Shown: positions 1 through 10,017, counted from the stretch's first letter. The stretch: DNA of 64,000 bases from JAGOPY01 sp964619555 (GCA_964619555.1 CAZUDV010000017.1:22096-86095), one strand, 5' to 3'. Program-made: numbers and translations. The notes: a model not told the origin generated them from the sequence alone.

Positions 1-1359
1 TACATCGGTTATGCTCTGAGCAATGAAGCGCAATACCGTGATGCCCGGAAAATTAAAGAGGCCGGGTTCGATTATGTGAGATTATCGCATTACCCCCATT
101 CGCCGGCATTCATGGATGCCTGTGATGAATTGGGTTTGCTGGTGCTGGATGCTATCCCTGGCTGGCAGTATTACAATCCTGACCCGGCTTTCCAGGATCA
201 GGCCATCCGGACCTGCAGGGATATGATCCGACGGGACCGGAACCACCCTTGCGTGCTTGCCTGGGAGGTGTCGCTCAATGAATCCTGGATGCCAGAACCT
301 TTCATCGACCGCGCAGTGGCCGCAGCCCGCGAAGAATATCCCGGTGACCAGTGCTTCACAGCAGGCTGGCAATCATATGGATACGACATTTACCTGCAGG
401 CCCGCCAGCACAGGCTGGAACATTACCAGGAACCGGATAAACCTTATATCGTATCAGAATATGGCGACTGGGAATACTATGCGCTGAATGCAGGATTTGC
501 CCAGAATGAATGGAAAGACCTGTTGCCGGATGAACGAACCAGCCGGCAGTTGCCGGGAGCCGGCGAAAAAAGACTCCTTCAGCAGGCTACCAACATCCAG
601 GAAGCTCATAACGACAACTTCAATACCCCCGCTTTTGCCGATGGTTACTGGGTGATGTACGATTATAACCGGGGATATTCGCCTGACCTGGAGGCCTCCG
701 GGATCATGTCCATCTTGCGTGCCCCTAAATTCAGTTACTATTTCTTCCGCAGCCAAAGGGCCCCGGATGAAATATCGCCCGATTACGCTTCCGGGCCGAT
801 GGTGAAAATAGCCTCTTACTGGGATGAAAACTCGTCTGCCGATGTCAGGGTCTTCAGCAATTGTGCAGAAGTTGAGCTGACACCGAACGGTAAAACGATT
901 GCCCGGCAAAAACCGGACACCGGCAGGATGTGCGACAACCTGGCTTACCCACCCTTCACCTTCCGATTGGAAGGATTTGCTCCGGGCACACTGGTTGCAA
1001 GGGGATTCGTGGAGGGAACCCTGGCTGCAACCGATACTGTAGCAACTCCCGGGATCCCATCTGCCCTGAAGCTGGTCCTTGACGAGAGTGGCCGGCCGCC
1101 GAAAACCGGGGTAAATGATGTTCTCTTCGTTTATGCAATAATCGTTGATGAGGATGGCCAAACCGTTCCGGTTAATGATCTGGAAGTAAAATTTTCCGTC
1201 TCAGGCGACGCAGGGATCGTCAATCCGGGAAGCATTGCCCTAAGTGAAGCAGGTGTGGCCACGGCCTTGATCCGAATTGGGGATAGCGCTGGAAAGATCA
1301 TCCTGGTTGCGGAGACTGAAGATTTCCATCCTATGTCGCTGGAATTTTCATCATTTTGA
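1..1359 (+). CDS. Glycoside hydrolase family 2 (beta-galactosidase-like), 5' truncated by window
   Basis: The frame is open from base 1, so the start and N-terminal sugar-binding domain lie outside the window. What remains is the C-terminal half of a GH2 TIM barrel. Two motifs fit the catalytic pair of the family: NE in SLNES (acid/base Glu, codon 280-282) and SEYG (nucleophile Glu, codon 457-459). The barrel is followed, from about codon 265 of the visible part, by beta-sandwich domains; the last about 100 residues resemble the Ig-like or invasin-like domain common at the C-terminus of Bacteroidota GH2 enzymes. It probably removes beta-linked sugars from polysaccharide fragments. It faces the susCDE genes (convergent) and so may belong to another operon. 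Substrate cannot be told. Confidence 0.88.
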   Translation, partial: YIGYALSNEAQYRDARKIKEAGFDYVRLSHYPHSPAFMDACDELGLLVLDAIPGWQYYNPDPAFQDQAIRTCRDMIRRDRNHPCVLAWEVSLNESWMPEPFIDRAVAAAREEYPGDQCFTAGWQSYGYDIYLQARQHRLEHYQEPDKPYIVSEYGDWEYYALNAGFAQNEWKDLLPDERTSRQLPGAGEKRLLQQATNIQEAHNDNFNTPAFADGYWVMYDYNRGYSPDLEASGIMSILRAPKFSYYFFRSQRAPDEISPDYASGPMVKIASYWDENSSADVRVFSNCAEVELTPNGKTIARQKPDTGRMCDNLAYPPFTFRLEGFAPGTLVARGFVEGTLAATDTVATPGIPSALKLVLDESGRPPKTGVNDVLFVYAIIVDEDGQTVPVNDLEVKFSVSGDAGIVNPGSIALSEAGVATALIRIGDSAGKIILVAETEDFHPMSLEFSSF

Positions 1360-1533
1360 CTGCAAGGATCCCCTGGTTACGGGGATTATCAAAAGTGGAA
1401 TTAGTAACTGAATTGCTTGCTATTGCTCGCACTCTGGCCAAAATGATCGACCAGCCAAAAAACAAGCTTATTAGCTGACAAAAAACACGGTCGCCGCATG
1501 AGCGACTGAACCTGGCGCTGCCCGGCCAGAGGC

Positions 1534-1570
1534 AAAAAAAAAGAGGGCACTCCCTGTTGAAGCGCCCTCT
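1534..1570 (-). terminator. Rho-independent terminator of the susCDE-like operon
   Basis: Inverted repeat GAGGGC (1543-1548) and GCCCTC (1564-1569) followed on the minus strand by nine Ts (A-run 1534-1542). It lies about 40 bp past the susE-like stop codon. Confidence 0.75.
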
Positions 1571-1609
1571 TCATTATTAATTAAAAATATTGATAATAAA
1601 CTACAAGGT

Positions 1610-2692
1610 TTATTTCACTTCTATTTGATAAGTCGGTTCCGGTGTGGTGAACCTGAGGTAGAAGGTAATGGTTCCGCCATCCGGGATCGGGATGTCTGCA
1701 CCGCCCTGGACCAGGGTTCCGTCATCAGGGTCTTTTGCGCCCAGGTTGATATCCCAGGCGTCATTGGCCCTGTATTTGAACCGTTGGTTGGCTGCGGCCG
1801 GGATATTCTCAATGGTCTTCACCAATTGCTGATTCGCAAGGTCCCATTCCATGTCGATATCGGAAGCCCAGCTTAGCCATTCGCCGATAACACCCCAGTT
1901 TTTCAGGGTATACGACCAGGTAAGCGCGTTGATGTCGACTTCAAACTCATAGCCGCCTGCTCCCGGAACCATCAGGTTACCGGCCCCGTTATCCGTGCTT
2001 AGCACCCCCGTACCTCCACTTCCGTAATTCGTATGGTCCCAGTCGGGATCGGAAGTGAACTTGAATTCGAACGTGCCGCCTTCCGGAAATACAATATAGC
2101 CATTATAAATGCCATCGCCATCGAAATCGTAGATCTTGGGCGCCGTGCCCGGGCTCCATCCCTGGTAGTCCCCCGGGACATACAGGCTTGGATAGCTGAC
2201 ATTGGCTGTCTCATAAGGGGTTACGGTGATGCGGACAACATCGGAATAAACCTGTGTATAATCCGTGGTGGTATTGACATAGGAGAGTAATCTCAACTCG
2301 ACGTCCTGCGTAGTTTCCGGCTCAATATTCATTCCCAGGAGCACATCATTCATTTGTTTAATGGTCGGGGAATACGAGGTGGCATCGGTAATGACCAGCT
2401 TGACGATCTTTTTGAAATTACTGTCGGCCAGTGCCATCTGCAATTCATACTTGGTGGATTCCAGCATGTTCAGATTGTACTGGGTAGCATTCCACTGGAA
2501 ATCGGCGAAAACTTCGTTTTCATTTTCTTCCAGCAGGACGAATACAGAACCGCCAGTCGGATTGGTAATAGACGGTTTGACGGTCTGGCTCATGTCCAGT
2601 TTTGGGTCCTGCGTCTCCTTTTCACAGGAGTTTAGAAAACTGAACCCAATGACTGCGAGTATAATGATGATCAGGTTTTTCATCTTTTTCAT
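1610..2692 (-). CDS. SusE/SusF-like outer-membrane starch-binding lipoprotein
   Basis: A 360-aa protein with a lipoprotein signal (lipobox ending LNSC, Cys23), so it should be anchored in the outer membrane. Residues about 25-165 look like the SusE N-terminal Ig-like domain (the stretch ELQMALADSNF is typical). Two beta-sandwich modules follow (about 170-265 with DGDGIYNG, and 266-360), matching the starch-binding modules of SusE/SusF. The gene is last in the susC-susD-susE order, 13 bp after the susD-like stop. Expected role: surface capture of alpha-glucan for the SusCD importer, in agreement with the GH13 gene at 7442-9319. The assignment to starch rather than another glucan is inference. 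Confidence 0.85.
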   Translation of the reverse strand: MKKMKNLIIIILAVIGFSFLNSCEKETQDPKLDMSQTVKPSITNPTGGSVFVLLEENENEVFADFQWNATQYNLNMLESTKYELQMALADSNFKKIVKLVITDATSYSPTIKQMNDVLLGMNIEPETTQDVELRLLSYVNTTTDYTQVYSDVVRITVTPYETANVSYPSLYVPGDYQGWSPGTAPKIYDFDGDGIYNGYIVFPEGGTFEFKFTSDPDWDHTNYGSGGTGVLSTDNGAGNLMVPGAGGYEFEVDINALTWSYTLKNWGVIGEWLSWASDIDMEWDLANQQLVKTIENIPAAANQRFKYRANDAWDINLGAKDPDDGTLVQGGADIPIPDGGTITFYLRFTTPEPTYQIEVK

Positions 2693-2705
2693 TTTTAACG
2701 ATTAA

Positions 2706-4289
2706 TTAATAACCCGGATTTTGTTTAAGGTTCAGATTAGCAGTCAGATCGGCTGCCGGGATCGGGAACAGGTTGAACTTGGAATCGGTGGCGATGCCAT
2801 CGGGCACTTCACCTTTCCAGGGCCACAGGTATTCACCTCCGGTAAAGAGGCCGTAACGGACCAGGTCAGTCCGGCGGTGGCATTCCCAGTAGAGCTCACG
2901 GGCGCGTTCATCCAGGATCATCGGCAGGTCAATCTGTGACACGTTTCCGCTGGAATTGCCGTAAGCCCGCTGGCGGAGGTCATTGACATAACCGATGGCG
3001 GTTCCGATATCACCTCCTGTGCCACCGCGTAATACCGCTTCGGCATACATCAGGTAAACATCGGCCAGTCTGAACATCGGGAAATCGGTGTCAACATAGG
3101 TCTGATGGCTGCCTGTATTTCCATTACGGTCGACATTTCTGAACTTGGTGATGGCATACCCGTTGGTGAAATCCCCGATATCTTCAATTTCGAGGCTTTG
3201 GCCATCGGTGAAGAACATGGCGCGTTTGTCAGTATTTCCGGTGATGTCAGCGAATTTATTGACGAATGCGCTGGTGGTGCGGGTTCCGCCCCAACCGCCT
3301 TCGACTCCGAATTCGGCCGGGTCCATGGATCCTCCGATGGAAGCGCATACAATGAAAGTTGTGCCCCCCCAGGTCCTGGTATTAAGACCGTCGAAGGTTA
3401 CCGGGAAGATCACTTCGTTCAGGTGATCATTATCCGCCAGGAACAAATTCCGGTATTCAGTTTCAAGGGTATAGCCCGCATTGATGATTTTATTGCAATA
3501 ATTGATACACTCGGTATACTTGCTTTCACCTTTGTACACTTCTGCATTCAGGTACAATTTGGCCAGCAGCATCCATACTGCAGCCTTGTCGGCACGGCCG
3601 TATTGATTCTGCCTTGCATCGATCATCAGACCTTCAATGGCCAGGAGTTCAGATTCAATATATTCGAACAATTCCGCACGCTGGATCTGTTCCGGGAAGA
3701 AGGCGCCAACAGCATCATCTTCCGTTACGAACGGAGGATTGCCAAAATGGTCAATGGCATGCCAATAGCTGAGTGCGCGAAGGAACCTGGCTTCAGCACG
3801 GTAATATTCAATTTCCGTCCTGATATCGCCTGAAATACCGCGCTCATCCAGCTTACCGTCTGTGGTTTCACGGATGAACTCGTTGCAAAGGGATACCTGG
3901 TACATGACCCGGTAATAGAAAGCCGTGATAAAAACGTCGCTGGCTCCCCAGGTCTGCCAATGTAAATCCTTGATGGTTTGGTCATTCCAGCCGATTACCG
4001 CCTCATCGGTAGGCAGTTCCTGCATGTACCATAAACCGCGGAGATATTGTCCGAAACCTTCATCAATGCCCTGGATATCGGCACTGCCGCTTGGTCCGTT
4101 TTGTCCGGAAACCGCAAGTCCGGCATATAATTTAGCCAGGACGTTGATGTAATTCTCCGGATCTTCATAAACACTTGCAGAGGTGATCTCATCCGGATCG
4201 GCAGGGACCGTGTCAAGGTCCTTCATGCAGGAAAAAGTGATCAGGGAGAGGGCTGCAATCATTAAGGGTATATAGAGTATCTTTTTCAT
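2706..4289 (-). CDS. SusD/RagB-family outer-membrane glycan-binding lipoprotein
   Basis: A 527-aa lipoprotein (lipobox LITFSC, Cys21) with the features of the SusD family: N-terminal helical TPR-like region with the motif RFLRALSYWHAIDHFG, and a C-terminal segment with RRTDLVRYG and ending in LKQNPGY, a hallmark of RagB/SusD proteins. It forms the lid of the SusC transporter and binds the glycan at the cell surface. It starts 19 bp after the susC-like stop codon and is co-transcribed with it. Confidence 0.95.
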   Translation of the reverse strand: MKKILYIPLMIAALSLITFSCMKDLDTVPADPDEITSASVYEDPENYINVLAKLYAGLAVSGQNGPSGSADIQGIDEGFGQYLRGLWYMQELPTDEAVIGWNDQTIKDLHWQTWGASDVFITAFYYRVMYQVSLCNEFIRETTDGKLDERGISGDIRTEIEYYRAEARFLRALSYWHAIDHFGNPPFVTEDDAVGAFFPEQIQRAELFEYIESELLAIEGLMIDARQNQYGRADKAAVWMLLAKLYLNAEVYKGESKYTECINYCNKIINAGYTLETEYRNLFLADNDHLNEVIFPVTFDGLNTRTWGGTTFIVCASIGGSMDPAEFGVEGGWGGTRTTSAFVNKFADITGNTDKRAMFFTDGQSLEIEDIGDFTNGYAITKFRNVDRNGNTGSHQTYVDTDFPMFRLADVYLMYAEAVLRGGTGGDIGTAIGYVNDLRQRAYGNSSGNVSQIDLPMILDERARELYWECHRRTDLVRYGLFTGGEYLWPWKGEVPDGIATDSKFNLFPIPAADLTANLNLKQNPGY

Positions 4290-4308
4290 ATGTATTCAGA
4301 TTAAGAGA

Positions 4309-7300
4309 TTAGAAAACCAGGTTGATTCCAAGGGCATAGACCCGTGGACGTGGATAGATGCGATTGTCGATACCGGTGTTGATCTCCGGATCAATGCCTT
4401 CATAATTGGTAATGGTAAAAGCATTGTTGATGGTCCCTGAAATTCGCAGATCGACCTTCTTATTGATGATGTCATCGAACAGGTAGCTGAGCGAAATGTT
4501 GTCCATCTTGAAGAAAGAGGCATCCTTGATAAAGTAATCGGACAGATACTGCGGGGTGACGAAATTGATGGTGGTCACATCCGAAGTCACGTTTCCGATA
4601 TAGGGGCCTTCCGCGCGATAAAGCCTTTCATAGACACCGTTCTCAGAGCTCACGTTATTGTATACGTAATTTCCGAAATTGGCCCTGCCGGAGAAGAACA
4701 AATTCCAGTTCTTGTAACTCAGGGAGGATGAAATACCAAAGTATAGGTCCGGGTTGGCATCCTTGTAATGATACCGGTCTTCATCGGTTACGGAACCATC
4801 GCCATTCCTGTCTACATACATGCCTTCGATCGGATTGCCGTCCGGGTCATAAACCTGTTCATAAACAAAGAATGAGTTGGTGGGATATCCGACACTCTGG
4901 ATCTGGATGGTGTTGCCGACTCCACCCGAAATACCGCCGGTGAGGACACCCAGGTAATTGGTGTCGGTAGTGGCGGTCAACTTGGTGATCTCGTTAAAAT
5001 TATAGGTGGCGTTGAAATTGAGTTCCCAATCCCAGTCCTTGGTTACGACCGGCCTGGTGAATATGGCAAACTCGACTCCTTTGTTATCCATATTACCGAC
5101 ATTGGTCAGAATATAGTTGGTCAGGTTGGAGCCTGCCGGCACCGGGATGGTGTTCAGCATGTCTTCCGTTTCACGGTAATAGAAATCCACGGATCCATAG
5201 ATCCTGTCAGCCAGGAAGCCATAGTCCAGACCGATGTTCCAGGTGGTGGTCTCTTCCCATTTGATATTCGCGTCATATCCTTCAGGACGCAGGGTCAGGT
5301 AGTAAAAATCCCCAAACTGGTAGGCTGCAGTTGGCTCACTGTAAGTGTACCTGGCGAGGTAGGGGTAATCCGAACCGATATTCTGTTGTCCCGTAACTCC
5401 CCATCCGAGCCTCAGCTTCAACTGTGACAGATTTTCAGCTCCGGCCATCCAGGGTTCCTCGTTGATCTTCCATGCCAGTGCCACTGACGGGAACCAGCCG
5501 GCACGGGTATCCGGAGAGAACCTGGAAGTATTGTCATTCCTGACTGTAACTGTTGCCAGGTAACGGTTCTTAAAGGAATAGATGAAACGTCCGTAATAGG
5601 AAACCAGATAGCTTTCGGTGGCATAGTCGGAACTGTCGTTGACCAGGGTCCCGGCCACATTGGTGGAGAAGTTTGAGCCTTCCCTGTAGAAATGTTGCCA
5701 GGAATAACCGGCCATCACGTTGAAATTACTATGGATGGATTCGACCTCTTTAACATAATTTCCGTAAAATTCGAGAATGTCATTCTTCTTCATCTGGTCA
5801 TAGGCTGTTTTAACGCCCCCTCCATTGACCGCATCAAATTCCCATGGTGCATATTCCGGCACATTCACTGTGCCTTTGCTCCACGAACGGTCCAGACCAA
5901 GGTTAAGGTTGAAGCGAAGGTCGGGGAAGAAATGCAGCTTATAGTCCAGCTGAATGTTCCCCAACAGCCGTTCAACATGTGAAATATCCTCCCTCATATT
6001 CAAAAGGGCAACAGGATTGCTGGAACCCTGCGAAACCGGGTTCTGGTTATAGGTCTGGATCCAGGCATAATATCCTCCGTAAGGATTGGCAAAATAGACC
6101 GGCAGTTCGGTTTCGTCATCATAATAATTCAATGAATCGGCATAAACAGACTGAGTCGGATCATATTGCATGGCGGCGCCAATTGCCCCCTGGTCCGCGA
6201 AACGGTTTTGAACAGCAAAGTATTTTGCGTTGAAATTCACTTTCAGGTGATCGTCGAAAAAGCTCGGATTGAGTGCCATACCCAGAGTGGTCCGCTTCAT
6301 GTTGTCGGTCTCCAGGATGCCATCCTCATCGGTATAACCAAGGGAGAAACGGTAAGGCACTATTTTGATGGCGCCGGAAGCCCCGATATAATGGTCCATG
6401 CCAAAGGCACTGTTGTAGATCTCATCCTGCCAGTCGGTGCTGGCATCTCCCATCATGCGGAGGACCTTTTCATTATCGGCATAGCGTTCATTCATGATCG
6501 ACCGGTACTGGTCGGCATCCAGCACATCGATGGTTTTGGGCACTGTGCTCAGGGAAAAAGTACCGTTGTATTCCAGGGAGATCTTCTTTTCTTCTCCTTC
6601 CTTACCCAGGGCACCTTTTTTAGTGGTAATGAGAATAACTCCATTGGACGCCCTGTTGCCATAAATGGCTGTTGCGGAAGCGTCTTTCAGGACGGTAAAA
6701 GTTTCGATATCATTCGGGTTGAGGGTGCTGAGGGCATTCCTGGTGCCGGAAATGCCGTCATTGTCAACCGGCACCCCGTCGATCACATACAACGGATCAT
6801 TGCTGGCTGAAATGGACGATCCCCTTCTGATCCGGATTTCCGAACCTTCGCCCGGCGCACCGCCGATGGTGGTGACCTGCACCCCCGGGATTTTCCCAAC
6901 GGCCAGCTCAGCTGCAGTCGTTCCTCCCTTGTTGAAATCCTTGGTGCTGATAGCCGCAACGGACCCGGTGGCGTCTTCCTTTTTCTGGACGCCGTATCCG
7001 ATCACGACCAGCTCTTCCAGAAATTCAGCCCTGGGACTGAGTGTCACGTTCACGACTGTGTTGGGCTGAACCGTGATTTCCTGCGGTTCATATCCAACAA
7101 AAGAAAAGACCAGGATATCATTGGCATTTACCTTGATCCGGTAAGTTCCATTGACATCCGAGATAGTACCCGCCTGGGTTCCTTTCACCAGGACAGTTAC
7201 TCCTGCTAACAACTGCCCGTCGTTTGCATCCGTCACCTTTCCGGTCACATCGCCTGTCTGGGCATAAGCTGCACTCCATCCAACCAGGAGCATCAGGAGT

Positions 7301-7332
7301 ACGAGAAGTTTACTAACGTACTTGTTTGTCAT
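4309..7332 (-). CDS. SusC/RagA-family TonB-linked outer-membrane transporter
   Basis: A 1007-aa TonB-dependent transporter. Visible parts: signal peptide ending AYAQ (about residue 25); carboxypeptidase-D regulatory-like domain (about 29-110); TonB-box region EELVVIGYG; plug domain with DPLYVIDGVPVD and the phrase NPNDIETFTVLKDASATAIYG, diagnostic of SusC; then a long beta-barrel ending in aromatic Phe (LGINLVF). With the SusD-like lid it imports oligosaccharides into the periplasm using TonB energy. First gene of the susC-susD-susE operon, with its own promoter just upstream (7417-7448). The GH13 enzyme lies upstream on the same strand. Confidence 0.96.
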   Translation of the reverse strand: MTNKYVSKLLVLLMLLVGWSAAYAQTGDVTGKVTDANDGQLLAGVTVLVKGTQAGTISDVNGTYRIKVNANDILVFSFVGYEPQEITVQPNTVVNVTLSPRAEFLEELVVIGYGVQKKEDATGSVAAISTKDFNKGGTTAAELAVGKIPGVQVTTIGGAPGEGSEIRIRRGSSISASNDPLYVIDGVPVDNDGISGTRNALSTLNPNDIETFTVLKDASATAIYGNRASNGVILITTKKGALGKEGEEKKISLEYNGTFSLSTVPKTIDVLDADQYRSIMNERYADNEKVLRMMGDASTDWQDEIYNSAFGMDHYIGASGAIKIVPYRFSLGYTDEDGILETDNMKRTTLGMALNPSFFDDHLKVNFNAKYFAVQNRFADQGAIGAAMQYDPTQSVYADSLNYYDDETELPVYFANPYGGYYAWIQTYNQNPVSQGSSNPVALLNMREDISHVERLLGNIQLDYKLHFFPDLRFNLNLGLDRSWSKGTVNVPEYAPWEFDAVNGGGVKTAYDQMKKNDILEFYGNYVKEVESIHSNFNVMAGYSWQHFYREGSNFSTNVAGTLVNDSSDYATESYLVSYYGRFIYSFKNRYLATVTVRNDNTSRFSPDTRAGWFPSVALAWKINEEPWMAGAENLSQLKLRLGWGVTGQQNIGSDYPYLARYTYSEPTAAYQFGDFYYLTLRPEGYDANIKWEETTTWNIGLDYGFLADRIYGSVDFYYRETEDMLNTIPVPAGSNLTNYILTNVGNMDNKGVEFAIFTRPVVTKDWDWELNFNATYNFNEITKLTATTDTNYLGVLTGGISGGVGNTIQIQSVGYPTNSFFVYEQVYDPDGNPIEGMYVDRNGDGSVTDEDRYHYKDANPDLYFGISSSLSYKNWNLFFSGRANFGNYVYNNVSSENGVYERLYRAEGPYIGNVTSDVTTINFVTPQYLSDYFIKDASFFKMDNISLSYLFDDIINKKVDLRISGTINNAFTITNYEGIDPEINTGIDNRIYPRPRVYALGINLVF

Positions 7333-7416
7333 AATGAGGGTTTTTAAATGAATTAAGTTAACTCAGCATGTAATGATTATTAAGGTTTTAAACCCCAAAT
7401 AGCAGGGCAAAAATAA

Positions 7417-7448
7417 CAAAATTATACCTTTGATAATAAAATCACAAA
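7417..7448 (-). promoter_or_regulatory. Bacteroidota-type promoter of susC-like gene
   Basis: On the minus strand: TTTG (7445-7448), 20 bp, then TAATTTTG (7417-7424), matching the consensus -33 TTTG and -7 TAnnTTTG. A second -7-like box TATTTTTG lies just downstream. The -33 box overlaps the last codons of the GH13 gene, so susCDE can be transcribed separately from it. Confidence 0.65.
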
Positions 7449-9319
7449 GCAAATATCCTGACCGATCTTGCCGGGATGGATATTTCTGACAGCAGGTATT
7501 CTTCTTCTGATACTATATCTTTTGCTGACAGGCGGTCTTGCGTGATCTCAGTGAACCGCTCATGGTTCAGTGGCACGTCATGATCATTTTTATTGATGGC
7601 CACCATCACCATTTCTTCTTCATAAGTGCGGAAATAGACATAAGTTCCCGCATCGGGCGAATAATGGATCAGGTCGCCGTAGTGAATGCAAGAATTGGTC
7701 TTGCGCCAGTTCAATAATTTGGCCATGAATTCCTGCGCTTCTTTTTGTTGTGCCGTTAAGCCCGTTCCGGTAAAGGCATTGACGCTGTCCCCCTCCCATC
7801 CGCCAGGAAAATCACTTCGGATGATTCCGTCCATTCTTTCCCCCGGGCTCGTCATCAGGATCTCCGTACCGTAAAATATCTGTGGTATCCCTCTCATAGT
7901 CAGAATGTATGCAATACCCATTTTAAACAGGTCGAAATCCTCATTGACCTGTGTGAAGAACCGGTTCATATCATGATTATCGGGAAATATGACGAGGTTT
8001 TCCGGATGCGCATAAATAAAATCATTAGCCAGCATCTCATACATCCTGATCAACCCGTCCTCGTAATACACGTCACTTTCCGTGAGACCCCTGATCAGGG
8101 CTCTTTGCAGGGGAAAATCCATCAGGCTTTCCAGGCAGGAAGTATAGGCGTCGGGATTGACCTTACCCTTTTGCCAGTAGGCTACTATGGCAGGATTTTC
8201 GCTCCATTCCTCCCCGACGATGTTGAAATTGGGGTATTCATCCATGATGGCGCAGGTCCAGTCTCTTATGAAATGCTTGTCCGGGTATGAATAGGTGTCC
8301 TGCCTGATCCCCGAGAGCCCCGCATATTCAATCCACCAGATGGAATTCTGGATCAGGTACCTGGCCATCAGCGGATTTTTCTGGTTCAGATCAGGCATCA
8401 TTTCCACGAACCATCCTTCCGGAAACAATCTTTTATCGGAAGGAGAAACATGAGGATCCTGTACCGTAGTCCTGCGGTGATTCGTGGATAAATATTTGCC
8501 TCCATTGCTGATCCAGTCGGCGGATGGCAGATCTTTCATCCACCAATGCACTGATCCGCAGTGATTGACCACCTGGTCCATGATCAGTTTTAGCCCCCTC
8601 TCTCTTAATGACTTGCTTAAAGCCCGGTATTCTTCATTCGTGCCAAACCTGGGATCCACTTTGTAGAAATCGGTGATGGCATATCCATGATAGGAGGTCC
8701 TCCGCATGTCGTTTTCCAGGACGGGATTCAGCCAGACAGCCGTGAATCCCATATCGGCAATATAGCCGATGTGGTCCTGAATGCCCCGGATATCGCCTCC
8801 GTGCCGTCCGTCTTTATCGTTACGGTCAGCCTGTTCCAGGTATCCATCCGCATTATCGTTTCCCGGATCTCCGTTGGCAAACCGGTCGGGTGTGACCAGG
8901 TAGATGACATCGGAGGGGTTAAATCCCTGATGGGCCCCTGAACCCTGCTCGCGTCCCCGTAACTGGTAATTATAATTTACCATGGATTCCCCGCTCTTCT
9001 CAAAATAGATCTTAAAACTCCTGGGGGTGATGGCCCGGTCGATTTCCAGCAGGATGAACAGGTAATTCGGGTTTTCGACCCTGGTCACTTTGAGGATCCG
9101 GATCATTTTGTCCGTGATAACAGGTTCCAGGTCGGAGATGGCAGGTCCGTAAACCATCAGTTCCAGTTTATTATCCTTCATTCCCGTCCACCAGTCAGGC
9201 GGTTCCAGCCGGGTGACCGAATACTGGGAAAACAACGGAATTGATAAGAATGTGGCAATGGCCTGGACAAGCATCATTCTGCACAGCCTGGAGTGAATAG
9301 GAAGCTTCAACATTTTCAA
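7442..9319 (-). CDS. GH13 alpha-amylase-family enzyme (cyclomaltodextrinase/neopullulanase, SusA-like)
   Basis: A 625-aa exported enzyme: signal peptide to about SIPLFSQ (31), N-terminal cyclomaltodextrinase-type beta domain (about 32-125), catalytic barrel with the four GH13 regions (DQVVNH 249-253; GIRQDTYSY with nucleophile Asp341; IVGEEW with acid/base Glu370; FPDNHD with Asp450) and a C-terminal beta domain. All three catalytic acids are present. It should hydrolyse maltodextrins, cyclodextrins or pullulan in the periplasm or at the cell surface, feeding or fed by the susCDE-like importer directly downstream. Compared with SusA of Bacteroides the architecture and length agree well. Confidence 0.92.
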   Translation of the reverse strand: MKMLKLPIHSRLCRMMLVQAIATFLSIPLFSQYSVTRLEPPDWWTGMKDNKLELMVYGPAISDLEPVITDKMIRILKVTRVENPNYLFILLEIDRAITPRSFKIYFEKSGESMVNYNYQLRGREQGSGAHQGFNPSDVIYLVTPDRFANGDPGNDNADGYLEQADRNDKDGRHGGDIRGIQDHIGYIADMGFTAVWLNPVLENDMRRTSYHGYAITDFYKVDPRFGTNEEYRALSKSLRERGLKLIMDQVVNHCGSVHWWMKDLPSADWISNGGKYLSTNHRRTTVQDPHVSPSDKRLFPEGWFVEMMPDLNQKNPLMARYLIQNSIWWIEYAGLSGIRQDTYSYPDKHFIRDWTCAIMDEYPNFNIVGEEWSENPAIVAYWQKGKVNPDAYTSCLESLMDFPLQRALIRGLTESDVYYEDGLIRMYEMLANDFIYAHPENLVIFPDNHDMNRFFTQVNEDFDLFKMGIAYILTMRGIPQIFYGTEILMTSPGERMDGIIRSDFPGGWEGDSVNAFTGTGLTAQQKEAQEFMAKLLNWRKTNSCIHYGDLIHYSPDAGTYVYFRTYEEEMVMVAINKNDHDVPLNHERFTEITQDRLSAKDIVSEEEYLLSEISIPARSVRIFAL

Positions 9320-9431
9320 AGCGAAGTGTTTAATAATATTTCACGCAAAGATCGGAAAGAATAACTGCTATACGCGAAAAAAAACATGAAGATCAATCCT
9401 TTTGCGGCCATTATGATAAAACTTTGCAGCC

Positions 9432-9465
9432 TTTGCGTGAAAAAATCAGGATTTCCCTAATTTTA
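9432..9465 (+). promoter_or_regulatory. Putative promoter for 9487-10017
   Basis: TTTG (9432-9435), 22 bp, TAATTTTA (9458-9465; one mismatch to TAnnTTTG). It supports a start downstream of 9470. A mirror copy of the word CTTTGCGTGAAA lies on the minus strand in front of the GH13 gene. Confidence 0.35.
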
Positions 9466-9486
9466 CACCCTGAATCTGAAATCGGG

Positions 9487-10017
9487 TTGAAAACTGTTAC
9501 TACCATAATACTTACCCTGATTCTGGCTGTTCCTTATTTTGGGGCCTACCTCTACCTGAATTCCGTCAAAATCCAGAACCGAAAGGAGATTCATTCCGTG
9601 CTCAGGACAATGAAACAACCCGCAGATCTTGTCCTGCTTAAGTTTACGACAAAGGAAACCCTTGAAAAGCTTCGCTGGGAGCACGACAGGGAATTCGAAT
9701 ACAACGGGCAAATGTACGATATCGTAGAAGCCACGGCCAGCGGTGATACGGTCATCTACCTGTGTTATCCCGACCATAAAGAAACCCGCATCAATAAAGA
9801 GCTCGGCAAATCATTGGCCAGGGCCACCGGACAGGACCCTTCCCGTAAAAGCCAGAACGACCGCTTAACAGAAGTCTTCAAGCTTACCTTCCTGCAGACT
9901 CTGAGCACCTGGACCCCGACTATCCCTGCCTTGTTATCCGTTAACCACTCACCCTTAACCATTTACCACTCCTCCTCTGCCCCATCGCCGCCATCCCCTC
10001 CCCCCAAGCCAGTCTGA
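9487..10017 (+). CDS. Small membrane-anchored protein of unknown function
   Basis: About 176 aa if translation starts at TTG 9487; the frame is open to TTG 9424, but that codon lies upstream of the promoter-like sequence. One hydrophobic N-terminal helix (ILTLILAVPYFGAYLYL) is followed by a soluble domain of about 100 residues with conserved-looking acidic and basic patches (RWEHDREFEYNGQMYDIVEA, and a cluster YPDHKETRINKEL). I do not recognise a named family. It lies directly upstream of a haem-type TonB-dependent receptor on the same strand, suggesting a linked role. The last about 25 residues are Ser/Pro-rich and encoded by a word-like repeat (GTTAACCACTCACCC...), so the original C-terminus may have been shorter. 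Confidence 0.6.
   Translation: MKTVTTIILTLILAVPYFGAYLYLNSVKIQNRKEIHSVLRTMKQPADLVLLKFTTKETLEKLRWEHDREFEYNGQMYDIVEATASGDTVIYLCYPDHKETRINKELGKSLARATGQDPSRKSQNDRLTEVFKLTFLQTLSTWTPTIPALLSVNHSPLTIYHSSSAPSPPSPPPKPV

Noticed and set aside
454..1161. Minus-strand frame inside the GH2 gene
   Set aside because: Shadow of the GH2 coding frame, low-quality composition.
3105..3833. Plus-strand frame inside the susD-like gene
   Set aside because: Shadow frame of a clearly recognised SusD protein.
6166..6810. Plus-strand frame inside the susC-like gene
   Set aside because: Shadow; the susC frame carries the plug and TonB-box motifs.
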